From: Chloroflexota bacterium
GTDB taxonomy: Bacteria; Chloroflexota; Ktedonobacteria; Ktedonobacterales; Ktedonobacteraceae
Direction: 5' to 3'
Assembly (NCBI GenBank): GCA_005881495.1
Contig: VBHI01000308.1
Span: 1 to 55,160 of the forward strand
Length of the DNA: 55,160 nucleotides
The notes beneath the pieces were generated by a model. The model was not told where the DNA came from. It was given only the letters and a program-made list of their open reading frames with translations, and searched no databases. Position numbers and translations under genes: made by a program. Shown piece after piece: positions 26,190 to 33,688 of this stretch (position 1 is its first letter; each line of letters starts with the position of its first letter).

Positions 26190-26241
26190 TACTCCACTTA
26201 TTCCAATGCAGTAGCCCACCAACAAAACGAGGAGGATGCTC

Positions 26242-26322
26242 ATGGCGGCAGTCTGCCTCCACGATAAAGAGGAAATCGCAGCGTACGAAGAATTTTCTTT
26301 GCAGCTAAAAGGAATACGATAG
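26242..26322 (+). pseudogene. 26-residue ORF with strong ribosome site; likely stump of a GNAT acetyltransferase gene
   Basis: GAGGAGG stands seven bases before the ATG. The product starts 'MAAVCLHDKEEIAAY', which reads like the beginning of a GNAT-type acetyltransferase of this lineage (usually continuing with '..LRRNxFLxLYxIGDLD'), then diverges and stops. I infer that most of the gene has been deleted. It could also be a leader peptide for the following gene (start 26362). Confidence 0.4.
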
Positions 26323-26361
26323 GCACCCTTCTAAAAAGGGCAAGTAAAAGGAGCAAAGCCG

Positions 26362-27231
26362 GTGACGAGACGATATGGCAGCCAGAGCATGATCGCACCC
26401 TTAAAAACAGTTTTAGTGAAACGGCCAGAGGAGGCATTTGCGGTCGCAGATCCCGTTGTGTGGCACTATACCGCACGCCCAGACCTGGCGATTGCGTGGC
26501 AGGAACATGATGCACTGACGTCACTGCTGCGACAGGCCGGGGCAGAGGTAATGTACCACGATGAGCCGCAGCCCGGTCGTGCCGATGCAATCTTCGCCTT
26601 TGACCCGGCGATTGTGACCGACAAGGGCGCGATTATCCTCTCGATGGGCAAGCCACAACGGCAGGGAGAGGAGGCGGTCATGGCGCGCCATTTTAAGTCA
26701 CTGGGCGTGCCCATTCACTACACGTTGCACGGTGATGCGCGAGCTGAAGGGGGAGATTTGCTGTGGCTCGATCACGATACGCTGGCAGTGGGACAGGGCT
26801 TTCGCACCAATGCCGAAGGATTGCGCCAACTGCGCGAGGCCCTTGCGGCAATAGGCGCGTCAGCGCTGCCGGTGGAACTGCCTTACTACATGGGCCCGGA
26901 GGCCTGTTTGCACCTGCTCTCGCTGCTCAGTATCGTTGACGACCGGCTGGCGGTCGTCTATCCCCCTTTGATAGCGGTGCCGTTCTGGCAAGAGTTGAAG
27001 CGGCGAGATTTCAGGCTGATCGAAGTGTCCGAAGAGGAGTTTGCGACAATGGGAACGAACGTGCTGGCGCTGGCTCCCGGAAAATGCCTGATGTTGGAGG
27101 GGAACCCAATAACACAGAAGATGTTGGAGAGGGCGGGGTGTGAAGTGGTGACATACAGAGGTAATGAGATTTCGCTCAAAGCTGAGGGAGGGCCGACGTG
27201 TTTGACAAGGCCAATCTGGCGGGAGGAGTAG
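26362..27231 (+). CDS. Arginine deiminase-fold hydrolase (dimethylargininase/amidinotransferase-like)
   Basis: GTG start with AAAGGAG eight bases upstream. The 289-residue product has the pentein-fold features of DDAH-like enzymes: 'TVLVKRPEEAF' at the start, acidic 'FAFDPAIVTDKGAIIL', the active-site His region 'LHGDARAEGGDLLWLDHDTLAVGQGFRTN' (Glu-Gly-Gly-Asp), and the C-terminal nucleophile Cys in 'GGPTCLTRPIWR'. This class hydrolyses guanidino groups (arginine, methylarginine) or transfers amidino groups in the cytosol. The exact substrate is not set; the short length favours dimethylargininase or an arginine deiminase-like hydrolase over glycine amidinotransferase. Neighbours (ECF transporter, trxB) give no clear pathway. 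Confidence 0.85.
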   Translation: MTRRYGSQSMIAPLKTVLVKRPEEAFAVADPVVWHYTARPDLAIAWQEHDALTSLLRQAGAEVMYHDEPQPGRADAIFAFDPAIVTDKGAIILSMGKPQRQGEEAVMARHFKSLGVPIHYTLHGDARAEGGDLLWLDHDTLAVGQGFRTNAEGLRQLREALAAIGASALPVELPYYMGPEACLHLLSLLSIVDDRLAVVYPPLIAVPFWQELKRRDFRLIEVSEEEFATMGTNVLALAPGKCLMLEGNPITQKMLERAGCEVVTYRGNEISLKAEGGPTCLTRPIWREE

Positions 27232-27303
27232 GGAAATAAAATACCCCTCAATTGTGTTTTCATTAGTAAAGAATCAAGTGGACAAGCGAGGAAGACCCCC
27301 ACT

Positions 27304-28269
27304 ATGGCAAAACTATACGATGTAATTATTATTGGCTCAGGGCCAGCCGGATATACTGCCGCGATTTATGCCGCACGCGCTAACCTTGAGGTGTTGATGT
27401 TCCAGGGATACCAGGTTGGTGGTCAGTTGATGTTAACCAGCGACGTGGAAAATTATCCTGGTTTTGAAGAGGGTGTTCTTGGCCCCGAGATGATGGATAA
27501 GTTTGAGGCCCAGGCGCGCCGCTTTGGCACAGAGATGCTTTCCGAGGATGTGACGGCTGTTGATTTCAGCAAAAGGCCCTTTATGGTGACGACCGATTCA
27601 GGTGATTACCAGGGTCGAGCTATTATTATTGCGACGGGTGCCAGCGCGCAGTGGCTGGGATTGTCGAGCGAGCAGCAATTGCAGGGACGAGGTGTGAGCG
27701 CCTGTGCTACCTGCGACGGCTTCTTCTTCAAGAATAAGGACGTAGCAGTCGTTGGCGGCGGAGATACTGCCATGGAGGAAGCGCTCTTCCTGACACGCTA
27801 TGCCAACCATGTGACGGTTATTCACCGGCGCGATACGCTGCGAGCAAGCAAGATTATGCAGGAGCGCGCTTTCAAGAATCCGAAAATTAGCTTCATCTGG
27901 GATACCGAGGTGACTGAGGTTGTGGGTGAGGATGCAGTGACGAGTCTGCGACTGAGGAACTTGAAAACCGGTGAGGAGAGTGTGCTGCCCGTGCAGGGAT
28001 TTTTCCTGGCAATTGGCCACAAGCCAAATACCGATTTATTCAAGGGCTTGATCGACATGGACAAGGCCGGGTATATTGTGCCGGTTGAGCACACGATGAC
28101 CAACATTCCGGGCGTTTTTGCCGCTGGTGATGTGACCGACCATCGCTATCGCCAGGCGGTGACGGCTGCCGGCGATGGGTGCCGGGCCGCGATCGACCTT
28201 GAACACTGGCTTGAGAGCCAGGGCGTGGAAGTGGACTTCTCGAGCCAAATCTACGAACAAACAAGATAG
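27304..28269 (+). CDS. trxB: Thioredoxin-disulfide reductase
   Basis: The 321-residue flavoprotein has FAD motif 'IIGSGPAGYTAAIYAARA' (residues about 9-26), redox pair Cys134-Ala-Thr-Cys137 in 'SACATCDGFFF', NADPH motif 'VVGGGDTAMEEALFLTRYA', and the last FAD contact 'GVFAAGDVTDHRYRQAVTAAGDG'. It passes electrons from NADPH to thioredoxin in the cytosol. Length is typical. GAGGAAG precedes the ATG. No thioredoxin gene adjoins it. A strong convergent palindrome separates it from the aldolase gene. Confidence 0.97.
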   Translation: MAKLYDVIIIGSGPAGYTAAIYAARANLEVLMFQGYQVGGQLMLTSDVENYPGFEEGVLGPEMMDKFEAQARRFGTEMLSEDVTAVDFSKRPFMVTTDSGDYQGRAIIIATGASAQWLGLSSEQQLQGRGVSACATCDGFFFKNKDVAVVGGGDTAMEEALFLTRYANHVTVIHRRDTLRASKIMQERAFKNPKISFIWDTEVTEVVGEDAVTSLRLRNLKTGEESVLPVQGFFLAIGHKPNTDLFKGLIDMDKAGYIVPVEHTMTNIPGVFAAGDVTDHRYRQAVTAAGDGCRAAIDLEHWLESQGVEVDFSSQIYEQTR

Positions 28270-28273
28270 AGAT

Positions 28274-28332
28274 AGGATAGCAAAAGGGTGTCAGCCGCGC
28301 GGACCGCGCGGCTGACACCCTTTTGCTATCCT
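28274..28332. terminator. 59-bp perfect palindrome: bidirectional terminator
   Basis: 29 bases at 28274-28302 are the exact reverse complement of 28304-28332 around a single A. The core GGGTGTCAGCCGCGCGG / complement is framed by AAAA and TTTT, so each strand shows GC stem plus T4. It sits between two converging genes (trxB and aldolase). Confidence 0.9.
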
Positions 28333-28376
28333 GAAACTACGCGCCCTGGCCGCGGTCAACCTGGTCTCTCTGACTG

Positions 28377-29300
28377 TTACTGTATTGAGCCCTCGTAGAT
28401 ACCCATGATGGTATTGAGGAATTTCAGGGCGTCCTCTCTCTTACGCTGGAAAGAGTTGCGGCCTATGATGGAGCCGAAGCCACCACCATCGCGGATAGCA
28501 CGGGCCTCTGTAAAGACCTGTTCGTCGGCCGCAGCGGCGCCACCGGAGAAGATGACGATACGGCGACCATTGAAGGAGCTCTGGATGACGTGGTGCACAC
28601 GTTCAGCCAGGGTGGCTATGGGAATCTCGTATTTCTGGTAGACTTTTTGCGCCTCCACCTGCTCGACTTTCGCGCTCGGCAGTTTCACCTTGATGACATC
28701 CGCGCCTAGTTGAGCCGCAATCTGGGCAGCGTAGGCCACGACATCAATGGCGGTCTCACCCTCTTTCGTCAGGCTGCTGCCACGAGGATATGACCAGACA
28801 ACGACAGCAAGACCAGCAGCTTTGGCTTCCTCGGCCAATCCACGCAACTGCTCGTACATGGTCACGCGCTCGCTGGATCCAGGGTAGATTGTGTAGCCGA
28901 TAGCGACACAACCCAGGCGCAAAGCGTCACCCACACCAGCAGTGATCGCAGAAATAGGGTCTTTTTCGTCGTTCAGGGTATCATGGTTGTTACATTTCAA
29001 GATGAGGGGTACCTCACCACAGTAGTCAGAGACGGCTGCTTCAAGAAATCCTAGAGGGGCAGCATAAGCATTGCAGCCAGCTTCGATAGCCAGCTGAAAG
29101 TGGTAGCGTGGATCATACCCAGCAGGATTCGGAGCAAAGCTCCGGGCAGGACCATGCTCAAAGCCCTGGTCTACCGGCAAAATAACCATTTTTCCTGTGC
29201 CTGCCAGGCGGCCATGATTAAGCATACGGGCAAGGTTAGTGCGAACGCCAGGATTTTCGCTGGTGTACCAGCTTAAAATCTCTCGGATGCGGTCATTCAT
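28377..29300 (-). CDS. Class I fructose-bisphosphate aldolase (DhnA/FbaB type)
   Basis: The ATG at 29298-29300 has AAGGGG about nine bases upstream; the longer frame adds 26 unlikely residues. The 307-residue product is a Schiff-base aldolase of the archaeal/DhnA type: 'MVILPVDQGFEHGPARSFAPNP', 'LKCNNHDTLND', 'VAIGYTIYPGSSERVTMYEQL', 'VVVWSYPRGSSL', the catalytic Lys region 'GADVIKVKLPS', and the phosphate-binding 'IVIFSGGAAAADEQ' and 'GGFGSIIGRNSFQR'. It cleaves or forms fructose 1,6-bisphosphate in glycolysis/gluconeogenesis, in the cytosol. Appears monocistronic. Confidence 0.95.
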   Translation of the reverse strand: MNDRIREILSWYTSENPGVRTNLARMLNHGRLAGTGKMVILPVDQGFEHGPARSFAPNPAGYDPRYHFQLAIEAGCNAYAAPLGFLEAAVSDYCGEVPLILKCNNHDTLNDEKDPISAITAGVGDALRLGCVAIGYTIYPGSSERVTMYEQLRGLAEEAKAAGLAVVVWSYPRGSSLTKEGETAIDVVAYAAQIAAQLGADVIKVKLPSAKVEQVEAQKVYQKYEIPIATLAERVHHVIQSSFNGRRIVIFSGGAAAADEQVFTEARAIRDGGGFGSIIGRNSFQRKREDALKFLNTIMGIYEGSIQ

Positions 29301-29871
29301 TATTTTCAGCCCCTTTTCACTTGTTGATAAGCGATACCATTGACCACAGACAACATATAGCCAATCAGATTGTACCACTTACTGATCAAACCACGAATAA
29401 GCCACTTATCCAATGATAGGGCATCGACCTCACAATTCCCACACAATAGCACGGTCTCTTATTACAAAGCAATCACAGAAAAAGAGGGCCTTTTCTTACT
29501 CGAACCAATACTAACATACACTAACCCCCATTTCCGATGCGTTTACAAGTTTATTTACTTACTCATATCTCGAAGCGATAAAGGAGGAGAGGTGTAGCAT
29601 GAATGAGTATGAAGATGAGGCATTTCGTGATAACAGTACCCTTAGTGCTAAAAAAGAAAGGCTATGTGTATAAATAACAGAGACGATTCAAGATACTATA
29701 AAGGACTACACAAGTAGTTGAAACAAGCACAACCATAGTTACTCAGGCCACGTTAATACGTTTTTATACAAGAGCAGGGAGAAACCACGCCATATTTAAA
29801 AAGTGTAACACTAGTGCGCCTACTGGCAAAGCCCACCTGTCAGAATAAGGCATAATTGGAGGAACAACAAC
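29301..29871. other. 570-bp intergenic region
   Basis: Holds the promoter side of the aldolase gene, one tiny ORF with a strong ribosome site (listed separately) and A/T-rich sequence before the 176-residue hypothetical gene. Nothing else is recognised. Confidence 0.4.
29599..29673 (+). CDS. Possible 24-residue peptide behind a very strong Shine-Dalgarno
   Basis: AAGGAGGAGAGG lies at 29581-29592, six bases before the ATG. The frame encodes an acidic then basic peptide ('MNEYEDEAFRDNST...KKERLCV') and stops with TAA. No homology is recognised. The ribosome site is among the best in the window, which is why I list it; it may be a leader peptide or a small protein. Confidence 0.35.
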   Translation: MNEYEDEAFRDNSTLSAKKERLCV

Positions 29872-30402
29872 ATGGCTGGAACTAGCTTTGAGCAACTCAT
29901 GGAAGAAGTGCTCAATCAAAAACAATACAAGGAGGAGCTACTATCGGAAAACTACGAACTGCGCCGCCAGCTTGCTGGTTTGCGTGATGGACTGGGTATT
30001 GTTCTCGAGATACAGGGGCAGCGATTCTCGCTTGTTGGCGAAACTGCCGCCGGTTTTCTACTGGCAGAGCCAGAAGCACAGGAGACAATTTTCACTGAAC
30101 AGCCAACCACGATAATGCCCATCAGTGAAGCCGCGGTAGGGACAGGGACTCCTCTTGAAACGCCTACGCCAAACACCGACGATTTTGAGCTTTTGCCGTA
30201 CTCTCTCAACGAAGAGGATGAAGAAGTGCTAGCAAGGACCTCTTCAATCCTTGAGGACATGCTGGTTGACGAATCTGCCACTGCAGTCACCAGCCCAATG
30301 GCAGTTCGGCAGGGTTCTAAAACCCGGAAGCTTGCGATGATCGATGAAGAGGAAAAAGCGACGCTGCGGAAACAGCTCGTTGGCAGCTTCTTATTGGAAT
30401 AA
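29872..30402 (+). CDS. Hypothetical acidic protein with N-terminal coiled coil
   Basis: 176 residues, GGAGGAACAACAAC before the ATG gives a plausible ribosome site. Residues about 5-37 ('FEQLMEEVLNQKQYKEELLSENYELRRQLAGLRDGL') form a leucine-zipper-like coiled coil; then a short beta part ('GIVLEIQGQRFSLVGETAAGFLLAE'), a Thr/Pro/Glu-rich linker and a helical acidic tail. No signal peptide or membrane helix. I do not recognise the family; it may be a scaffold or partner-binding protein. Monocistronic, with a hairpin terminator some 320 bases downstream. Confidence 0.65.
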   Translation: MAGTSFEQLMEEVLNQKQYKEELLSENYELRRQLAGLRDGLGIVLEIQGQRFSLVGETAAGFLLAEPEAQETIFTEQPTTIMPISEAAVGTGTPLETPTPNTDDFELLPYSLNEEDEEVLARTSSILEDMLVDESATAVTSPMAVRQGSKTRKLAMIDEEEKATLRKQLVGSFLLE

Positions 30403-30719
30403 GCAGGCCGGTCTAGCTGCGTACAACTGTCATCTTAATATGTTTTGCAATTATCGTTCTATAGACAGCGAGTCGCAGCGTTGTTTGAAGCTGGCTTGGA
30501 ATCTAATCCCAGCGCATTAGCGTCATATCTCTCTGCTCATACTCATCCTTACTTCCTTTTTTGGATCAGAAGCATCTCTGCTGACTATGACAAGAAGTAT
30601 CTTGCGCTACGAGTAGTATAGGGCATGCAGCGTTTCTACAGCGTTTCGTAGAGTATGTCATGAAGAGTGATGCTCAGAGGGCTGGATACTCTCTTTTCTA
30701 AACAGGAGAGGTAGCAGAA
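30403..30719. other. Intergenic, nothing recognised
   Basis: About 320 bases without an ORF, tRNA-like TTC loop or repeats. The distance from the stop codon at 30402 to the terminator at 30720 would leave a long 3' UTR or room for a small RNA, but I see no promoter that would prove one. Confidence 0.3.
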
Positions 30720-30756
30720 GGGAGAGACGCGAGCGGTTCGCGTCTCTCCCTTTTTT
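30720..30756 (+). terminator. Strong intrinsic terminator (13-bp stem, T6)
   Basis: GGGAGAGACGCGA (30720-30732), loop GCGGT, TCGCGTCTCTCCC (30738-30750), then TTTTTT. The T-run is on the plus strand; the stem may also serve the converging zinc-ribbon gene. Confidence 0.9.
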
Positions 30757-30764
30757 GACCGGAG

Positions 30765-32099
30765 CTAAATCTGGAAAGTGGTTGTAACCTGGGTGGCAGC
30801 TGGCGTTGTATCGCTGCGTGGCAGCATAATCAGCGTAAACGACGTGGCACTCTGCGGCATAAGGAAGGTAATCGTTCCAGTGGAACCGGTAGTACCAGCA
30901 GCAATAGAGGAACTAAAGGTGTTGTCGGATGGTGGCGAAGTGGTCGTTCCCGCCTGAAGACGCGCATAATCGTTAGGAAAGACGTAGAAGCTGTTCTGCG
31001 TGGGGTTATTTGCTTTCAGCGACACTGTGATGTAGCGCATTCCGGTCGTAGCTTGCTTCCCATACGCGCTTAGGCTCGACGTCACCGTCGTCAGCGTCCA
31101 GTTGAGGCCGGCATAGGTGAATGCTGAATTTGGCCTGATCGTCTTGAGTTGGTACTTACTCACGTCCGGGCTAGCCGTCAAAAGAACGTCCATCTGGGCC
31201 TCGTTCGCGCCGCCTATGCGCAGAGTAAGTTTGCTGACATCTACATTAGTGGTCACAGGGAAATCTACCCAGTTTGAACGAGTGACATCCTGGCCAATGC
31301 CCGTACTGTCATGCTCGCTGCCAGCAGCAATACTTGTCCCATCAGACAAAAGCAAGTGGAAGTTATCGCCGTAAAACATATAAACGGAGCCGGTCGACGG
31401 GTTATGTTCTTTGATGTTGAGACGTACCACATAAGGCGAGCTTAAATTAGTGTCATTGGTAAAGCTGCTGGCTTTTTGGACATTCACAATGGTGACATCA
31501 ACACTGGCATAGGTCACAGCCGCATTGACCTGTGTGGTTGTTGTTGGAATAGCCTGCGGCGTGCCATTTGTTCCATAGCCATTGCCGGTTGTAGTAGAGT
31601 TATAGGTGGAAGTCGTACTACTCGTACTACTGGCGGCAGATACAACATACCTGTATACAAGGTAGCTTGCTCCACCACAGACGCCCACTATTAAGAGGAT
31701 GACGACAAGGACACCACAACCCAACTGGCCGAGAACGCTTTTTGAAGAATCCTTCACTGGCTGCGCGTAGGTAGGAACTGGTGCTGGTTGATAGCCCTGC
31801 TGTGATGGGTAGCTTTGTCCCTGTTGCGGTGGGAAAGCTTGTCCCTGCTGCGGTGGATAGAATGTATTAGGCGCAGGGGTTGGCTGCGCAGGTTGCGCGT
31901 AATAATGTTCGGGCGGAGGTGGCGGTACTGGAAGTTCTGTAGGCAATTCAGGGGCTTGCGGATTATTTACGCCGCTTCCCATGGCGGTTGGCTTACCAAA
32001 ATTGGGGTCCGCCGATGCTCCACAGTTCGAGCAGAAACGCTGCCCAGGGGCTAAAGGGGTACCACAATGTGGACAGGAGGGTTGTGATGACTGTGCCAT
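30765..32099 (-). CDS. Zinc-ribbon membrane protein with DUF4352-like C-terminal domains (paralogue 1)
   Basis: The ATG at 32097-32099 follows AGGAGAGAGGA. The 444-residue product starts with a double-Cys zinc ribbon ('CPHCGTPLAPGQRFCSNCG', residues about 9-27), then a Pro/Gln-rich linker with repeats such as 'YPPQQGQAFPPQQGQSYPSQQ', one membrane helix ('GVLVVILLIVGVCGGASYLVYRYVV'), a Ser/Thr linker, and two outer beta-domains (one from 'VNAAVTYASVDVTIVNVQKASSF', the other from 'FTYAGLNWTLTTVTSSLSAYG') of DUF4352-like immunoglobulin shape. Likely a single-pass protein with the ribbon in the cytosol and the beta-domains outside. Role unknown. The next gene upstream is a paralogue. Confidence 0.8.
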   Translation of the reverse strand: MAQSSQPSCPHCGTPLAPGQRFCSNCGASADPNFGKPTAMGSGVNNPQAPELPTELPVPPPPPEHYYAQPAQPTPAPNTFYPPQQGQAFPPQQGQSYPSQQGYQPAPVPTYAQPVKDSSKSVLGQLGCGVLVVILLIVGVCGGASYLVYRYVVSAASSTSSTTSTYNSTTTGNGYGTNGTPQAIPTTTTQVNAAVTYASVDVTIVNVQKASSFTNDTNLSSPYVVRLNIKEHNPSTGSVYMFYGDNFHLLLSDGTSIAAGSEHDSTGIGQDVTRSNWVDFPVTTNVDVSKLTLRIGGANEAQMDVLLTASPDVSKYQLKTIRPNSAFTYAGLNWTLTTVTSSLSAYGKQATTGMRYITVSLKANNPTQNSFYVFPNDYARLQAGTTTSPPSDNTFSSSIAAGTTGSTGTITFLMPQSATSFTLIMLPRSDTTPAATQVTTTFQI

Positions 32100-32308
32100 T
32101 TCCTCTCTCCTCTGATTCAAAGATCTAAAAGTGTCTGTTCTAAAAGTCGTACAACTGTACTGGGCACAAGTGTAACAGTTATCGAAATGAAAGTCTATAA
32201 AGTAGATCATTGGCTACATATGGCCTATGTCACAGAAAGCAGAGCAACCATTTCGATTGAGGAGATCTCAGGGCAACCGCGAGGGTTGCCCCAACAATGT
32301 ATGTGGAG

Positions 32309-33466
32309 TTACGCAAACTGAAAATCGGTGGTGGCTTGATTTGCTCCGCCTTGCGGCAAAAAGATGAGGGTGAAGGCTTTGCTGGACTGGGGCACGAGGA
32401 AAGTTATCGTGCCGGTCTGGCCTGTTTCTCCTGTATCAAATGAGACGGGCAGGTCTGTAAATTTTGGGGAAGCCGTGGTATTACCGGCTTTCAAGCGCGC
32501 GTAGTCGAAAGGAGAGCCAGTTATAGCCGTTTGCGAAAGCGTATTATCTACCCTGAGCGTCACTATGATATAGGTCGTGCCTTTGCTCGCTTGCTGTCCG
32601 GCAATACTCAGTTGCGACGTAGCTTTCACCAATGTCCAGTTCAGGCCAAGATAGAGAAATTGTCCATTTGGTTGAACGCTCTGCGGATTATATTTTCCCA
32701 GATTGGCATGTCCGTTCAGAGGGATATCCACCTGCGCTTCATTTGCCGCACCTAATCTCAATGTCAACTGGCTGATTTTGTCGTTTACTGGCACAGCAAA
32801 GTCGAGAACGCTTTTTTGTGTTGCCCCAGGAGCTATTCCGACGTGCGCTTGTACATAGACTGGCCCAACGAGCGTTTTTTCCGGCAAGAGCAAGCGCGCG
32901 ATATTAGTATAGAGCCAGCTTACCTTGACGGTTGTTTTATTCTGCTCTTGAATATTCAGGCGTACCATCCCGGTCGAGGTGGTGTTGGGATCGTTTATAA
33001 AGCTCTGCGATTGCTGGGCGGTTAGAACGGTCAGATCAACACCCGCATAGGTCACAGTGGCATTAATTTGGGAAGTAGTCACGGATGGCTGTGTCGCGGT
33101 TCCACCAGGAAAGCCTGGTAGGTGGAAGCCCAGGGCGAGGGAACCAAGATAGCTCCCTATTCCCAACAGGACAAGAAGGAGTACAAGAATAAGCACCAGG
33201 ATAGTTCTGCCAGAGGTCTTTTTTCTGGGAGGGCGTGAAGGTGTGATCGGGGCAGGCTGCACGGTAATTCTCCGCGATGGCGGCGGTTGGGCAGGCTGCT
33301 GTGAAACCGGCGAAAACTGTGACGGGGGCTGTGGGGCTGGAGTGCTTACAGGTATCTGGGGCCTGGGCGCAGGAGTCATGGATAGCCCGCAGTTGGCGCA
33401 AAAGCGTTGACCTGGTACCACTGGTGCGCTACATCTTGGGCAGAAGCGAGGGGAAACCTGCTCCAT
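32309..33466 (-). CDS. Zinc-ribbon membrane protein with DUF4352-like C-terminal domains (paralogue 2)
   Basis: The 385-residue product (ATG at 33464-33466; AAAGGAG about 12 bases upstream, slightly far) has the same plan as paralogue 1: zinc ribbon 'CPRCSAPVVPGQRFCANCG', a Pro-rich linker, a membrane helix ('TILVLILVLLLVLLGIGSYLGSLAL'), then two beta-domains with nearly the same landmarks ('INATVTYAGVDLTVLTAQQSQSFINDPN', 'FLYLGLNWTLVKATSQLSIAGQQASKGTTYIIVTLRVDN', 'GTITFLVPQSSKAFTLIFLP'). The pair arose by tandem duplication and has diverged. Two copies in a row suggest separate ligands or a heteromer. About 210 bases lie between them. Confidence 0.8.
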   Translation of the reverse strand: MEQVSPRFCPRCSAPVVPGQRFCANCGLSMTPAPRPQIPVSTPAPQPPSQFSPVSQQPAQPPPSRRITVQPAPITPSRPPRKKTSGRTILVLILVLLLVLLGIGSYLGSLALGFHLPGFPGGTATQPSVTTSQINATVTYAGVDLTVLTAQQSQSFINDPNTTSTGMVRLNIQEQNKTTVKVSWLYTNIARLLLPEKTLVGPVYVQAHVGIAPGATQKSVLDFAVPVNDKISQLTLRLGAANEAQVDIPLNGHANLGKYNPQSVQPNGQFLYLGLNWTLVKATSQLSIAGQQASKGTTYIIVTLRVDNTLSQTAITGSPFDYARLKAGNTTASPKFTDLPVSFDTGETGQTGTITFLVPQSSKAFTLIFLPQGGANQATTDFQFA

Positions 33467-33631
33467 AATTTGACTTTTCTCCTTTGATCTAGAGGGTACA
33501 TTCTCAGCGCTTACTGTGTTCATTGTAGCACAAGCACAGGCAACTGCTATGGAATAGTTCACATTCCCGGTCGCTCGTGTTCTACCTGCTATCTTGATAG
33601 CGCGCCTGGTAGAAACTCGCCAGCGTGCATG

Positions 33632-33640
33632 TGGTATAAT
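33632..33640 (+). promoter_or_regulatory. Extended -10 promoter (TGGTATAAT) before uvrB
   Basis: TG-n-TATAAT about 50 bases before the uvrB start. No good -35 box at the right distance, as expected for extended -10 promoters. Confidence 0.6.
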
Positions 33641-33688
33641 GTAGGGCAATTTGGAAAAGATATTCTACTCTTCAAGGATATAAAGGTC

